Shown one piece after another: positions 48,401 through 56,942 of a stretch of 64,000 bases of DNA. A model generated the notes under the pieces. That model was not told the DNA's origin. It ran no database searches and was given only the letters and a program-made list of their open reading frames with translations. Each line of letters begins with the position of its first letter. Positions within the stretch are counted from its first letter, which is position 1. The DNA is taken from NCBI RefSeq assembly GCF_024397975.1, contig NZ_CP073745.1, positions 2,940,501 to 3,004,500 of the forward strand. Direction: 5' to 3'. A program made the translations under genes and the position numbers. This stretch comes from Bacterioplanoides sp. SCSIO 12839. GTDB lineage: Bacteria; Pseudomonadota; Gammaproteobacteria; Pseudomonadales; Oceanobacteraceae.

Positions 48401-48555
48401 TTGTTTTGATAGCGTTCTTCATCTGTTAACTGTTCTTCAAGTGCTAATACTGTCGGAGAGAAGAAGAATACGAAGTTAAACACCACTAACAATAAAGCCG
48501 CTGTCGATCGCATTAGCCAAACAGCATTTCTAATATAATCAATAGGAGAAATCAT
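45475..48555 (-). CDS. Giant exported protein with Cys-less transglutaminase-like domain and hydrophobic C-terminus
   Basis: 1026 residues. Signal or anchor helix (about 15-38), a charged helical region (about 40-200, coiled-coil-like), then a transglutaminase-like domain (about 290-435). Its catalytic Cys position is Ala330 in KRGNAMDTASL, while the other triad residues are kept: His402 in LEHVWAEAYV and Asp429 in WIPLDTSF. So it is probably not a transglutaminase. A beta-rich middle follows, and a GYIILDPNTGAGAYKIGSG segment (about 895-915), which I associate with proteins that continue into RHS repeats. Here it is instead followed by a 108-residue tail with strong hydrophobic helices (about 977-1010). 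AAGGAT precedes the ATG. Function unknown. Confidence 0.8.
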   Translation of the reverse strand: MISPIDYIRNAVWLMRSTAALLLVVFNFVFFFSPTVLALEEQLTDEERYQNKIDEIFETTPDQKLAYRLQKLKESVTLELSGKVVDRVQKSSKEGLLDKVISFFSSDAVINKSELEEISALKSSIEFAYAEAMLGFEQEAEILNNPKVPELARERYQAAKAEVTGKFDQLIEKLNVLLTQEDGDDQQQALNDLIQLLNESQFKKTHTAEDPNKLPWGTPENKARKPAETLSELSANIGVDAYPASMQLASAVIPMGAVLSSLKDFEKPGASELAPTMDAQITPEIQALADQLNNNVVEIYTWVHNKILFVPSHGSLQGAQMTLDTKRGNAMDTASLTIALLRASNIPARYVYGTVEIPAEKIMNWVGGAKNANAAGALLGQGGIPNVAIVSGGKIKSFRLEHVWAEAYVDFEPSRGLKNGSRDNWIPLDTSFKQYEFTEGEDLGQTVPFDADALISEMQANSMVNNDGWVQGVPQENLEQAINSYQQELTDYIKTQNPDATVGEVLGLKDVKVVEPKPLSSGLPYKHIVTSNTFSEVPNNLRYKFKYTLSTSENGYLSSPFISVVEPTVKLAGKKLGLSFAPATENDEQIIASYLPEPDPVTGEIDPDSLSDTLPGYTINMKAEFHINNDLKSSGIAGSMGSELHESLGYWSPVYGWELSSNKITAGEYQAIGLDLQGTDAAYAAKIQSGLEETKAKLDSDDLDQIDSLTKQELVGDLLQATIFSYFALNNLQDDIAAQQSGMISYRMPSYGKFSTALSTSYWFGMPRNVSASGLVMDVDRVSNSKVDKENNTTKRLAFDKMVGNRYSAMEHQVPELLYSKEDEPAEGISAIKAIALASAEGQKIWTIKQGNLSVALQNINLPNDVMTEIRNAVNNGKIVTTHEQPLSFYGSQQYGYIILDPNTGAGAYKIGSGANGGFLKKLDDLILKGQFWLGFFKGLKKKNLVTKAITKSLGQIVTVFTNAYKFLTECKDLSLALMLTLVFTLMSVAIAIALFFVAGPLAFPLSIGLAYVEDYLADLVIAKGC

Positions 48556-48573
48556 TATAAAATCCTTTTTACT

Positions 48574-51500
48574 CTATTTAGCCAATTTTTCAGATACGTA
48601 CTGAATGTGCTTCTGTAGCTCTTGTCTAATTTCTTGGACATCACTTTCATTACCAATGATCAATAGGTCAGCAGCCAGCAACAAAAGTGTTTGCGCTTCA
48701 TACCAATGTTCGCGCGCCACTGCTTTCTTAGCCAATTTAAATTTGAGCCAAGCACTACGGTAGTTGATGCGATACCAGTAAGACCAAGCTAAGCTATCTA
48801 GATTGCTTTGAGTTTCTGCCATCGTTGGTAAATCAGTCGTAATCAATGAGAAGGTTACTGGCGTCTGAACAGTTTCGTGATCGCCATCAACTGATTTTGT
48901 TAACAACGTAATATTGCTCGTATCGTATGTATTATTTAGCTGTAAATAGATACGAGAGTTAACTTCCTGAAATCTCTGCAAGTTAAACTCTGTCATCCAT
49001 ACATCGTTGCTATGACTAAAGATATCACTTTCAAGCAGTGATACGTCATGAGGAATTTGCAGTTCACTTACAACATCAACAGCTCCTCTCACATTGGCCC
49101 AATTGATATTTAAAGGCAGTGCCGCACGATAAATTTTCGACACATCACTTGACTGAACATAAAAAAGTGATTTTTTAATTAAGTCTTCAAATTCAATATC
49201 AGTATCATAACTCGCAGCTTGATATAGTAGGTCAAAGCTGAAGAATAAACTCTTACCTAAACCATAGTTATGAGCAGTAATCGCTTTACTCTTCAGCTCA
49301 TTTAAGCTGCGAATTGCATGACTATTATCTAACCACTTCCAGTGTTCAGTGTGCTCATCGCCCGCTAATGTAAATTCAGCTAAAGTTGCAGCACCTTTCA
49401 ACAATACTCCCTGCGCCTTATCAAATACTAAAGGTGCTTGCCATGCGTTGCTTAATTCAGATTCGTTAACATTTAGGCTAACTGCCCACGGATGACGCCC
49501 TAGTACGCTAAGGCCTAGTGCATGCTCTAGCCATAGATTACGTTTGTCGTACGAACCCGCTACGATTAAGCCTTTACCAGCAAATACTGCTTCACGGATT
49601 TCTTTTTGAACGTGCCAGTGTAGATGTGGGCGCTCAGATAAAATCATATAAGTAGCATAACCACCTAGGCGATGTTCTTTGGCAAAGTCTTCAGCCGTAT
49701 GAACTAGCGTGTACTGCCAATTATTTTGCTGAAGGTAGCTTTCTAAGAACTCATTTTGTTCTGTCACTGTTGGACCTGTGATAGGACCAAATGGATCAAC
49801 GTCTCTTAAGTCATCGTCGCTGTGCCATGGGTGCCATGCAAGTAGCTTGGCATCTTCATACAGTTCGTGAAGAGTTAAAGGACGATCACAGGTACAGTCA
49901 ACATTCCAAGATTTTTCAATTTTACTGAACCAACCCTTCTTGATTTTGATTACAACTTTGTATTGCTGATCCAAACCAACTGTTGATTCAAGGGTTACTT
50001 CAAATTTACCTGCTGAGTTTGCTTTCACAATCAGATCAGCGTCTGAGTTAGAAGAGTTCTTGTTAATATAAACGTCTAACTGAGATAGGATTTCATGATC
50101 CACTAAGTTGCCATCTAAATCATAAAGTAGAACTTCGATCTTCTTATTTACGTTTAATTCTACTTCTGTATCGAGTTCAACTTTAATATCTTCTAGCGCT
50201 GAACATTGACGGGATTCATCTGTTAATACCAGAATTCTACCCATGTCAGCTGACTCAAAAGCCGCTGTGATTTTTGGCGATTGAATCTCAAATGCTTTGC
50301 TATCTAGCACTTTCCAAACATCGTTAACTTTCGCTTCTAATACACATGCATATGCACCGTATACTTTGCCTGGGGCTTGTACTATTGAATTCCAAGTAGT
50401 TGTTTCGCCTTCAGGGATGCTCTTTTGAACTTCTTCGCGCGAGATTAACTGCTCGTTTTCAATATTCACAACGCTTGTAGCGAATAGAACATCATCAATG
50501 TCATTGCGGCCACGGTTTTGTACCGAGAACTGACATTCAACACTGTCATCATGGAAGATGCGATCAGCACTTGTCTGTACATTACCCGCCAATTGCTGGA
50601 ATAGATTTTCTTGTACTTGGAAGCTGTTAGTTGCCGTCACTAACATGCCAGTAGCATTTTTAGCCGTCCAAATTAGCTGATAGTCCCCTTCTAATGCATT
50701 CTGCAAAGGAAGAGCAAAGCTGTACTGATAAACTGCTGATGGTGCAATCGAAGAAATATCACGAGACTGCTGCAAAATAATTTGGCCGTTAGGCGCTTTT
50801 ACTTTTAATTCAGCTGTCACTAGTGGAACGCTTGAGTTGCTCGCCATATTTTGTAGACGCGTTTCAATTGATACGTTGTCCCATGGAGAATAAACAGGCT
50901 GCGATGAATAAACTGATGCAGCAAGATCCACTAGCTGATCATTTTCAGTAACTACTGTAAACGGTACTTTTGATTCCCTTAGAACAGTTCCGTTATTAGC
51001 CACTAGCTGACTTTTCACACGATATTCGCCTGTTGCAATACCTGCCACATTAAATGTCATGTCATTCACTAGTAGTGTGTTGTTTTTCTCAATCGTCACT
51101 GATCTTGTTTCAATGCTTTCCACTAAGTTGCCGTTAGCATCTTCAATTGAAACTACTAGATCTGTTTGATCATTAAATTCACTCTTGTTTTGAATAGCAT
51201 TGCTGATTAAAACCGCATCTGTTGGTCTGTATCGTACTTTATCAATCGATGAATTCAGGAATAGTACAGAAGGTGCTACTTTAACTGCTTTGGTACCCAG
51301 TTGAATCACAACAGGATTTCCATTCACATCGGTATACGCCATCTTAAGTTCATGAAGAACTAAACGTGTTTCAGCAGCAACAGGATTACGCATTAATAGA
51401 TCGTAAGTCAGTGTTTTTACTTGATCTGATAAGAATTGGTCGTAGTGCCATTCAACTTCTGTTTTATCACCTTTGTCTTCAATGCGAGTAGGAGTTTCAG

Positions 51501-53277
51501 AGAATGAACCATCGATTAATTCAATTTGGTTATTGCTGAATGTACTTGTAACCGTCACACCTGTTAACGTCGGCGTGTTAATGAAATTAACTGGTACACG
51601 ATTTTTATTACCTGCACCGTCGCTGATAATGACATGGCCAAGCGCTGGTAGTGATGGATCAACTTTCGATACTACGAAGTTAACGTTTAAAGCACCCGGT
51701 ACAAAGCTGTCGACATCAAGACTGATATTTTCTGCATCAGCATCAAGTTCAATTCTGAAAATACCTGTATCGCGATCAAGCACACCATTGTTATTTAGAT
51801 CTTCGCCATCATCCAATAAACCATTGTTGTTTAGATCTTCTGTACGCTTGCCAATTTGGCCATCGCCATTTAGATCTTCACCTACATCGAATACATTGTT
51901 CGCATTTAAATCTTCGCTATCTGATGCGTAACCAATAATAAAGTCGCCCATTAGTTCTAGACGGCTATTTGGAATATAAGCATCACCACGTGGGTTAATA
52001 AAATCAAATGACATACCACCTGGATAGCCATAAGAATCATAACTACCAAAGCCATAAACATAGATACCGAATGTTTCATCCGACATCATGTTATGCACGC
52101 CTGACTGTAGTGTTAGCTGAGCACCAAAGTATTCACTTTGACCAATTCGAGAAAATTGAGTGCTATCTATTAATTGACCATCAAGGATTAAACTACTCAA
52201 AGCCGATTCGGTAGTAACAACGTTAACGAAACTATTTTGGAAGCCAACGCTTTCCGTCAACGTCACAAAGTTATAGTCATTAAGGAACTGCTCTGAAGGA
52301 GGTACTACCATCATAAATGGATCAGAAATAACACCGTCATAACTTTGTCCTAATGAATATTGAACTACCATTACTGGTGCACTAGCATCGATAATTGATC
52401 GAGTTTGAATAATTTCTTCGTAGAAAGCGCCCTTTTTCAGCGTATCTTTCAACTCGCCATCAATAATGATTTGAGTGTTATCTTCCGAAGCAATCACACG
52501 AATCATGTCACCTTTTTTTCTACTGGCTAGTGGAATCGTGATGAAAGACTTACCATAAGTCGCCACTGGAGGAAGCATTTCTACAATGTGATCACATGCG
52601 CTATAACCTGATGGGATATTAGTACACTGTACCGATCCCATTACTGCAACAGGTGCGCTGGCTGTCACTAAACTACCTGTCATATCACCAGACGACGCAT
52701 TGGTATCTAACTTATAAGTTTCACCTGAATTCAATGTGATCGTATGCGTTCCATCTGCAGGCACGACTGCTGTAGATACCTTAGGAGAAAACGTCACAGT
52801 GGTATTGTCATATACAGCCGTCACTGTCATTGAAGATCGATATGAACCAAGCGATTTGTAAGAAGCATTATGATATTCAAGACCTAATGCATCGGTCGGA
52901 AGTGCTAAGAAAGCATCAGTGGTATATCGCTGCTCATTCAAACCATACACCGTAATTTCTTGATCCGACACGATATGCACAGACTTGTTTTCGATTGTGT
53001 TACTAGAACTAATCTGAGCAGATGCTGGTAATGCAATCTCTTTTACTTCATTAGGTACTAGATTAAATTCTTCAAAGAAATTTAAGCTAGCAATCGATAC
53101 TGTTCCCTGAACATTGTATTCAGAAGCAATAAAGACTTTTAAGTTGCCGCCAGTGTAGTTTTGAGGAAAAGAAAACATAAATTCTTTTCCTCGGCTGTCC
53201 ACGGCTGCATGAGCACCAGAACTAAAAATTAAAACGACTGCAAAAACATTAAGGATTATTCTGATCAATAAGCTCAT
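48574..53277 (-). CDS. Giant exported protein: IgGFc-binding-like domain, Ca-binding repeats, CARDB/Ig-like domains
   Basis: 1567 residues with a signal peptide cleaved near AHA (about 24). Residues about 100-425 resemble the IgGFc-binding N-terminal domain (ITVYGLNEQRYTTDAFLALP, SVQCTNIPSG, HIVEMLPPVATYGKSF). Residues 454-504 hold four Asp/Asn-rich EF-loop-like repeats (EDLNNNGLLDDG). Then come several Ig/CARDB-like domains (about 510-1030), a region resembling a glutamine-amidotransferase-like fold without visible catalytic Cys (about 1150-1350; FAGKGLIVAGSYD), and a helical C-terminus. The ATG overlaps the upstream stop by four bases. A role in adhesion or a cell-surface complex is plausible; function unknown. 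Confidence 0.8.
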   Translation of the reverse strand: MSLLIRIILNVFAVVLIFSSGAHAAVDSRGKEFMFSFPQNYTGGNLKVFIASEYNVQGTVSIASLNFFEEFNLVPNEVKEIALPASAQISSSNTIENKSVHIVSDQEITVYGLNEQRYTTDAFLALPTDALGLEYHNASYKSLGSYRSSMTVTAVYDNTTVTFSPKVSTAVVPADGTHTITLNSGETYKLDTNASSGDMTGSLVTASAPVAVMGSVQCTNIPSGYSACDHIVEMLPPVATYGKSFITIPLASRKKGDMIRVIASEDNTQIIIDGELKDTLKKGAFYEEIIQTRSIIDASAPVMVVQYSLGQSYDGVISDPFMMVVPPSEQFLNDYNFVTLTESVGFQNSFVNVVTTESALSSLILDGQLIDSTQFSRIGQSEYFGAQLTLQSGVHNMMSDETFGIYVYGFGSYDSYGYPGGMSFDFINPRGDAYIPNSRLELMGDFIIGYASDSEDLNANNVFDVGEDLNGDGQIGKRTEDLNNNGLLDDGEDLNNNGVLDRDTGIFRIELDADAENISLDVDSFVPGALNVNFVVSKVDPSLPALGHVIISDGAGNKNRVPVNFINTPTLTGVTVTSTFSNNQIELIDGSFSETPTRIEDKGDKTEVEWHYDQFLSDQVKTLTYDLLMRNPVAAETRLVLHELKMAYTDVNGNPVVIQLGTKAVKVAPSVLFLNSSIDKVRYRPTDAVLISNAIQNKSEFNDQTDLVVSIEDANGNLVESIETRSVTIEKNNTLLVNDMTFNVAGIATGEYRVKSQLVANNGTVLRESKVPFTVVTENDQLVDLAASVYSSQPVYSPWDNVSIETRLQNMASNSSVPLVTAELKVKAPNGQIILQQSRDISSIAPSAVYQYSFALPLQNALEGDYQLIWTAKNATGMLVTATNSFQVQENLFQQLAGNVQTSADRIFHDDSVECQFSVQNRGRNDIDDVLFATSVVNIENEQLISREEVQKSIPEGETTTWNSIVQAPGKVYGAYACVLEAKVNDVWKVLDSKAFEIQSPKITAAFESADMGRILVLTDESRQCSALEDIKVELDTEVELNVNKKIEVLLYDLDGNLVDHEILSQLDVYINKNSSNSDADLIVKANSAGKFEVTLESTVGLDQQYKVVIKIKKGWFSKIEKSWNVDCTCDRPLTLHELYEDAKLLAWHPWHSDDDLRDVDPFGPITGPTVTEQNEFLESYLQQNNWQYTLVHTAEDFAKEHRLGGYATYMILSERPHLHWHVQKEIREAVFAGKGLIVAGSYDKRNLWLEHALGLSVLGRHPWAVSLNVNESELSNAWQAPLVFDKAQGVLLKGAATLAEFTLAGDEHTEHWKWLDNSHAIRSLNELKSKAITAHNYGLGKSLFFSFDLLYQAASYDTDIEFEDLIKKSLFYVQSSDVSKIYRAALPLNINWANVRGAVDVVSELQIPHDVSLLESDIFSHSNDVWMTEFNLQRFQEVNSRIYLQLNNTYDTSNITLLTKSVDGDHETVQTPVTFSLITTDLPTMAETQSNLDSLAWSYWYRINYRSAWLKFKLAKKAVAREHWYEAQTLLLLAADLLIIGNESDVQEIRQELQKHIQYVSEKLAK

Positions 53278-56267
53278 GGTTGCTCAACTCCTTGCAACTT
53301 AACTTCAACTTTTAGTTGTTTATCTGTCCCTGGCAATACTTCGGCTGGAGATAATTCGTGGCTAACGTCAATTCTTGTCGATGGTGCAACAACAATCCAA
53401 TCAGATACAACATCAAGAGGATTTCCTGCAACTGACCCACGTAACAAGAATCGACCGCTCATATTAAATTCAACATTTACTACAGGTAGTTGAATCGCTT
53501 TGCTGATATCTCCCGGAACTACATCAATATCCTGTGAACCAGAAGAAATTACTTGATCATCAGGATCAACAAGTTCGTAATTTAAAGCGTAAGTCGATGC
53601 AACATTACCGAAGTATTTCGCAACAACATTAATGTTTAATTCTTCTTGTGCTCCTACTTTGGAAACTTTTGGAGAAACAAGCACAGAAACATTGTTTAAA
53701 TCGGCAGTTTCAATAATCTCTATGAAGTTAGATTTACGAGTCAAAATCTGATCCGTCAATGGATCGTATAGAGATAAAACTATCTCATAGCGACCCGGCT
53801 GGCTGATTCCAGTGAACCACTCGCCTTCAACTTCTATTGGACTATTCGGCACTACTGTAATTGGTAATGGCTTACCTGCTAGGTCTTTCTCATCACCCAT
53901 TAGGATTTGCTGAATACTATCTCCAGCTGAGTTTTTAATATCTGCTTGGACTTTCACACGCCTAGCAGCTACATCTGTGTTAACTAACGTGCCTTTGATT
54001 GTTAGCTGTGAATAAGCTGGGTACTGAGCCTGATCCAAATTAAACTCACTGATTGAGACGAAACCAGCAACATAAGGCTGTAATTCAAAATCAACATTCA
54101 CTTTATCAAACTTCTGTAACGTTAATTCTTGGATTAAGCTTTGATAGCCTGTTGCCGTCACAAACGCTTGCATGCGATAGAATTCAATATTTTCTACCGT
54201 ATATTCACCATTTGAATCCGCCGTTACATTAACTAGGATTGGGGTTTCATTTGCTGGAACATCTAACTGCGTGAATAGAATCTCTGCAAAGGGAATAGGC
54301 GTTGAATCAGCTTTATTTAAAATCTGACCACTGATTTTTGTCACCTCCACTACCGGTGTTCTTTCAAGCAGAATATCTGCAAGTGAAATTTCACCATGTT
54401 CGGCAATTTTTAGGCTTTGGCTTTTAGTTACAAAACCCTCTGCCGACACAGTTAAACCGATTGATAAGAAATCAACATCAACTACTTCAAACTCACCATA
54501 CTGATTTGCTTTAACTGCAATGCTCTTAGCTGGGTTATCACCATTATCTAGCTGATTAAATACTAGATCAGCGAATGGAATACCCTGAGCATTTTCATCG
54601 ATAATTTTGCCTTTAATCGTGCTAGCAGCCAGTGCGATATATTCTTTTAATACGATATCACCAACATTAGCTTCACCTGCTTGTGAAGCACTCATGTTAA
54701 GTGCTGTTGTTTTGTAGTTAGTCGCTGAAATCTGTAAAGCGATAGCGCCTACTTCTAAACCTGTAAGCATAAATTCACCAGATGCATCCGTTTGACCAAC
54801 TAAAGCACCGTTAACGGTTAATTGAGCTTCTGCAATGCCCTGACTGTCTTGATTTAAAACTCGTCCTTTCAGCGTCACGTCTGCTGGCAGTTCGTCATCA
54901 ACTTTGTACAGCGATGCAGAAATCAACAGTGTGCCGCCAGCTTCAATATCTGCTGAACCTGAAACCGCTTGATAACCATCAAATGAAGTATTGAAACTGA
55001 TGGCACCTGGCATTACTTCAATTTGATAACTACCGTCTACAGCTGTCACAGCAGAATACTGATTTGCACCTGCCACATTGACTGTCACACCTTGCAGTGG
55101 CAATCCAGTTTCAGCAGAGGTCATAACGCCTTTTACAATACCTTTGGTAGGCAGTGGCGCTAAATAAATACTGCCAACATCTGCTAACTGGCCCGCTTTT
55201 AATGTCAGTTGCTGTGAAGCTGAATAGTAATCCGAAGCCGAATAAATAAATGTATATTCGCCTTGCTCTAGATTATTAAATTTGAATTGACCACTGGCAT
55301 CCGTAGTCACACTGTCAGAAGTCCCTTCAATTGTGACCGTTGCATTCGCAAGTGCTGTATTGGTATTGATGATATAAATGCGACCTTGAAGCGTCGCTTT
55401 CAGTGGATCAGTCACCACTCCAACGTTTTCAATCATTTGCAGTGTTTGCAAGGCTAATGCTGAAGTATACGCATCATCGTTCCACGAACCATTTTCCTGT
55501 TGAGAGGAAGTAATGTATTCAACCGCTGCTTGATAACGAGCAGTATCAGTTGTAACAGGAATAATGGCTTGCAGCGCAATCGCCACTTCATTAACTGGAT
55601 AATCACTAGCATTAGCTAGCTCGGCTAAAATGTAGTCCTGTAATTTTGCCAGCGTCGCTGAAATATCATATTCAAACTGGAAAGACTTCAAAGCGATTAA
55701 TACTTGGGCTGTTAGCACCAACGAAGATTCATTTTGATGAGTTAAGAAGCTGCCATCAGCTTGTTGGCTTTCGCGAAGATATCCAATGGCATACACAATG
55801 TTTGAACGATACGTATCATCTATCAAAGGCAACTTGGATAATGCCTGAGCTGTTGAATAAGGATTACTCTCCCAGCCGTCATATGCAGAAAAACCACCAT
55901 CAACATTTTGATAAGCAATTAAATCTGCTAGTGCGACAACTGAAGTTTCGCCTAAATTTTCAGCAATATTAATAGATCTTGCACGATACTCTAAATATGG
56001 TGTGCTTTCTTGTACCCACCACGCATAGATAGATTGCTTGGCTAACTGATCCCATGAACTACCTGCTTTTAAAGCGGTAACAACCTCATCTGTTGCTTGC
56101 CAATCTAGAGCGAGATCACTAGTGAACGATTCGTTAACAAATTGCTGAGTTAATAACCAATCAGTACCTTTAGAAATTCGCTCTTCGTTAGTAAGCGAGT
56201 TCGCAAAAGAAAAAGATGCCGAAAGAATAATGAGAAATGAAACTACTGCTCTCAACCAAATAGCCAT
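53274..56267 (-). CDS. Giant exported protein: alpha/alpha-toroid repeats plus carboxypeptidase-regulatory repeats
   Basis: About 997 residues, first gene of the island operon. Signal peptide ends near SFA (about 22). Residues about 25-282 form an alpha/alpha-toroid of the prenyltransferase/terpene-cyclase/TED type, with QW-like repeats QNVDGGFS, QQADGSFL and QQENGSWN; no catalytic Asp-rich motif was seen. Five carboxypeptidase-regulatory-like beta domains follow (about 290-720; for example LKGRVLNQDSQGIAEAQLTV), then Ig-like domains to the end. The start ATG at 56267 was chosen because GGGGTGG precedes it and a signal peptide follows; an ATG at 56309 has AAGG too close. It overlaps the next gene by ATGA. 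Confidence 0.8.
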   Translation of the reverse strand: MAIWLRAVVSFLIILSASFSFANSLTNEERISKGTDWLLTQQFVNESFTSDLALDWQATDEVVTALKAGSSWDQLAKQSIYAWWVQESTPYLEYRARSINIAENLGETSVVALADLIAYQNVDGGFSAYDGWESNPYSTAQALSKLPLIDDTYRSNIVYAIGYLRESQQADGSFLTHQNESSLVLTAQVLIALKSFQFEYDISATLAKLQDYILAELANASDYPVNEVAIALQAIIPVTTDTARYQAAVEYITSSQQENGSWNDDAYTSALALQTLQMIENVGVVTDPLKATLQGRIYIINTNTALANATVTIEGTSDSVTTDASGQFKFNNLEQGEYTFIYSASDYYSASQQLTLKAGQLADVGSIYLAPLPTKGIVKGVMTSAETGLPLQGVTVNVAGANQYSAVTAVDGSYQIEVMPGAISFNTSFDGYQAVSGSADIEAGGTLLISASLYKVDDELPADVTLKGRVLNQDSQGIAEAQLTVNGALVGQTDASGEFMLTGLEVGAIALQISATNYKTTALNMSASQAGEANVGDIVLKEYIALAASTIKGKIIDENAQGIPFADLVFNQLDNGDNPAKSIAVKANQYGEFEVVDVDFLSIGLTVSAEGFVTKSQSLKIAEHGEISLADILLERTPVVEVTKISGQILNKADSTPIPFAEILFTQLDVPANETPILVNVTADSNGEYTVENIEFYRMQAFVTATGYQSLIQELTLQKFDKVNVDFELQPYVAGFVSISEFNLDQAQYPAYSQLTIKGTLVNTDVAARRVKVQADIKNSAGDSIQQILMGDEKDLAGKPLPITVVPNSPIEVEGEWFTGISQPGRYEIVLSLYDPLTDQILTRKSNFIEIIETADLNNVSVLVSPKVSKVGAQEELNINVVAKYFGNVASTYALNYELVDPDDQVISSGSQDIDVVPGDISKAIQLPVVNVEFNMSGRFLLRGSVAGNPLDVVSDWIVVAPSTRIDVSHELSPAEVLPGTDKQLKVEVKLQGVEQP

Positions 56268-56309
56268 TGGCCACCCCTGAGTTACATCTGCACTTATAAT
56301 GCAGTTCAT

Positions 56310-56745
56310 CCTTGAAGATCCATCACTTAATTAAATAATTCATTAGCGATGGTGCTAAATCGTTGCGGATGCTATCTTATCGAAGAAGTGAATACAAATA
56401 TTTAAAGTATACATAATAGGAAATCCCTAATTAAACCTTCTATTTAACAAAGCACCAGCGGAGTAGAAATAGCATATTGGCAGGACTGGCTTCATCTTGA
56501 TAGAAATCAGTCAGGTAGCTGTACAGAGTTATTATAACCTCTGCATTGGGATTTAATGTCTTTTTCTACCTCAAGGGTTCCAGGCCTTCTTTATCCATAG
56601 CAATTACACCAATCTTGATGATAAGTAATCCAGCCAGTTACCTCGAAAATAGCCGACATACCAGTGCGCAATAAGAACTCTCTAATTTTTCCTGACACAT
56701 TTGGCATACAACTCATTATAGAGTGTGGGTTTAACTGCGGATTAA
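56310..56745. other. Non-coding right end of the island
   Basis: AT-rich, with no gene that I can support. Reading the minus strand gives short peptides separated by stops, which might be relics of an older gene but match nothing I recognise. The promoter of the island operon should lie here; a TATACT at about 56404-56409 on the minus strand is a possible -10 box without a good -35. Confidence 0.45.
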
Positions 56746-56838
56746 TGCTAGATACCTTTGACGAGGTTCACGGCTAACCGTTTTGATTGAGCTTCACGGC
56801 TGAATCATCTCGCCATGCCTGCTTCACCTCCAGGCATG
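56746..56838. repeat. 93-bp direct repeat, right copy
   Basis: Second copy of the 3' end of putP: codons for DTFDEVHG and stop, then both hairpins, with four substitutions against the left copy. There is no putP coding sequence before it, so it is a target-derived duplicate. Its last hairpin lacks the outer pairs and the T-rich tail seen in the left copy. Confidence 0.9.
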
Positions 56839-56876
56839 ACAACCTGCTTCGAACAGAATCTGACTCTCTTTCTTGC

Positions 56877-56903
56877 TGTCACAGCATTGTCACACCGCTG
56901 TCA
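56877..56903 (+). promoter_or_regulatory. PHO-box-like site with three TGTCA repeats
   Basis: TGTCA occurs at 56877, 56888 and 56899, exactly 11 bp apart, in the contexts CTGTCACA, TTGTCACA and CTGTCATA. Two 7-bp CTGTCAT-type half-sites spaced by 4 bp (11-bp period) form the known PhoB box; here three are in phase, 40 bp before the start codon of the gene at 56943. PhoB control is inferred. Confidence 0.65.
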
Positions 56904-56942
56904 TACGATACGTCCACTGGTTCACTACCTCAGGCCGACGTT

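Larger units (their letters stand above)
44832..56745. mobile_element. Inserted 11.9-kb island between putP and its duplicated 3' end
   Basis: Bounded by the two direct repeats. It is visibly AT-richer than its flanks, has different codon choice (many TTA, CTA, AGA/AGC and AAT codons) and contains one leftward operon of four genes coding for large exported proteins. No integrase, transposase or other mobility gene is present, so it may be a cargo remnant or an element mobilised in trans. The inferred ancestral order is putP, then the gene at 56943, nrdR and ribD. Confidence 0.7.

Noticed and set aside
51473-51931. Rightward frame inside the IgGFc-binding-like gene
   Set aside because: It is the antisense of the Asp/Asn repeat region and is compositionally biased.
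56310-56745. Transposase or integrase relic at the right end of the island
   Set aside because: Only short stop-interrupted frames are present, with no recognisable transposase motif and no terminal inverted repeats.
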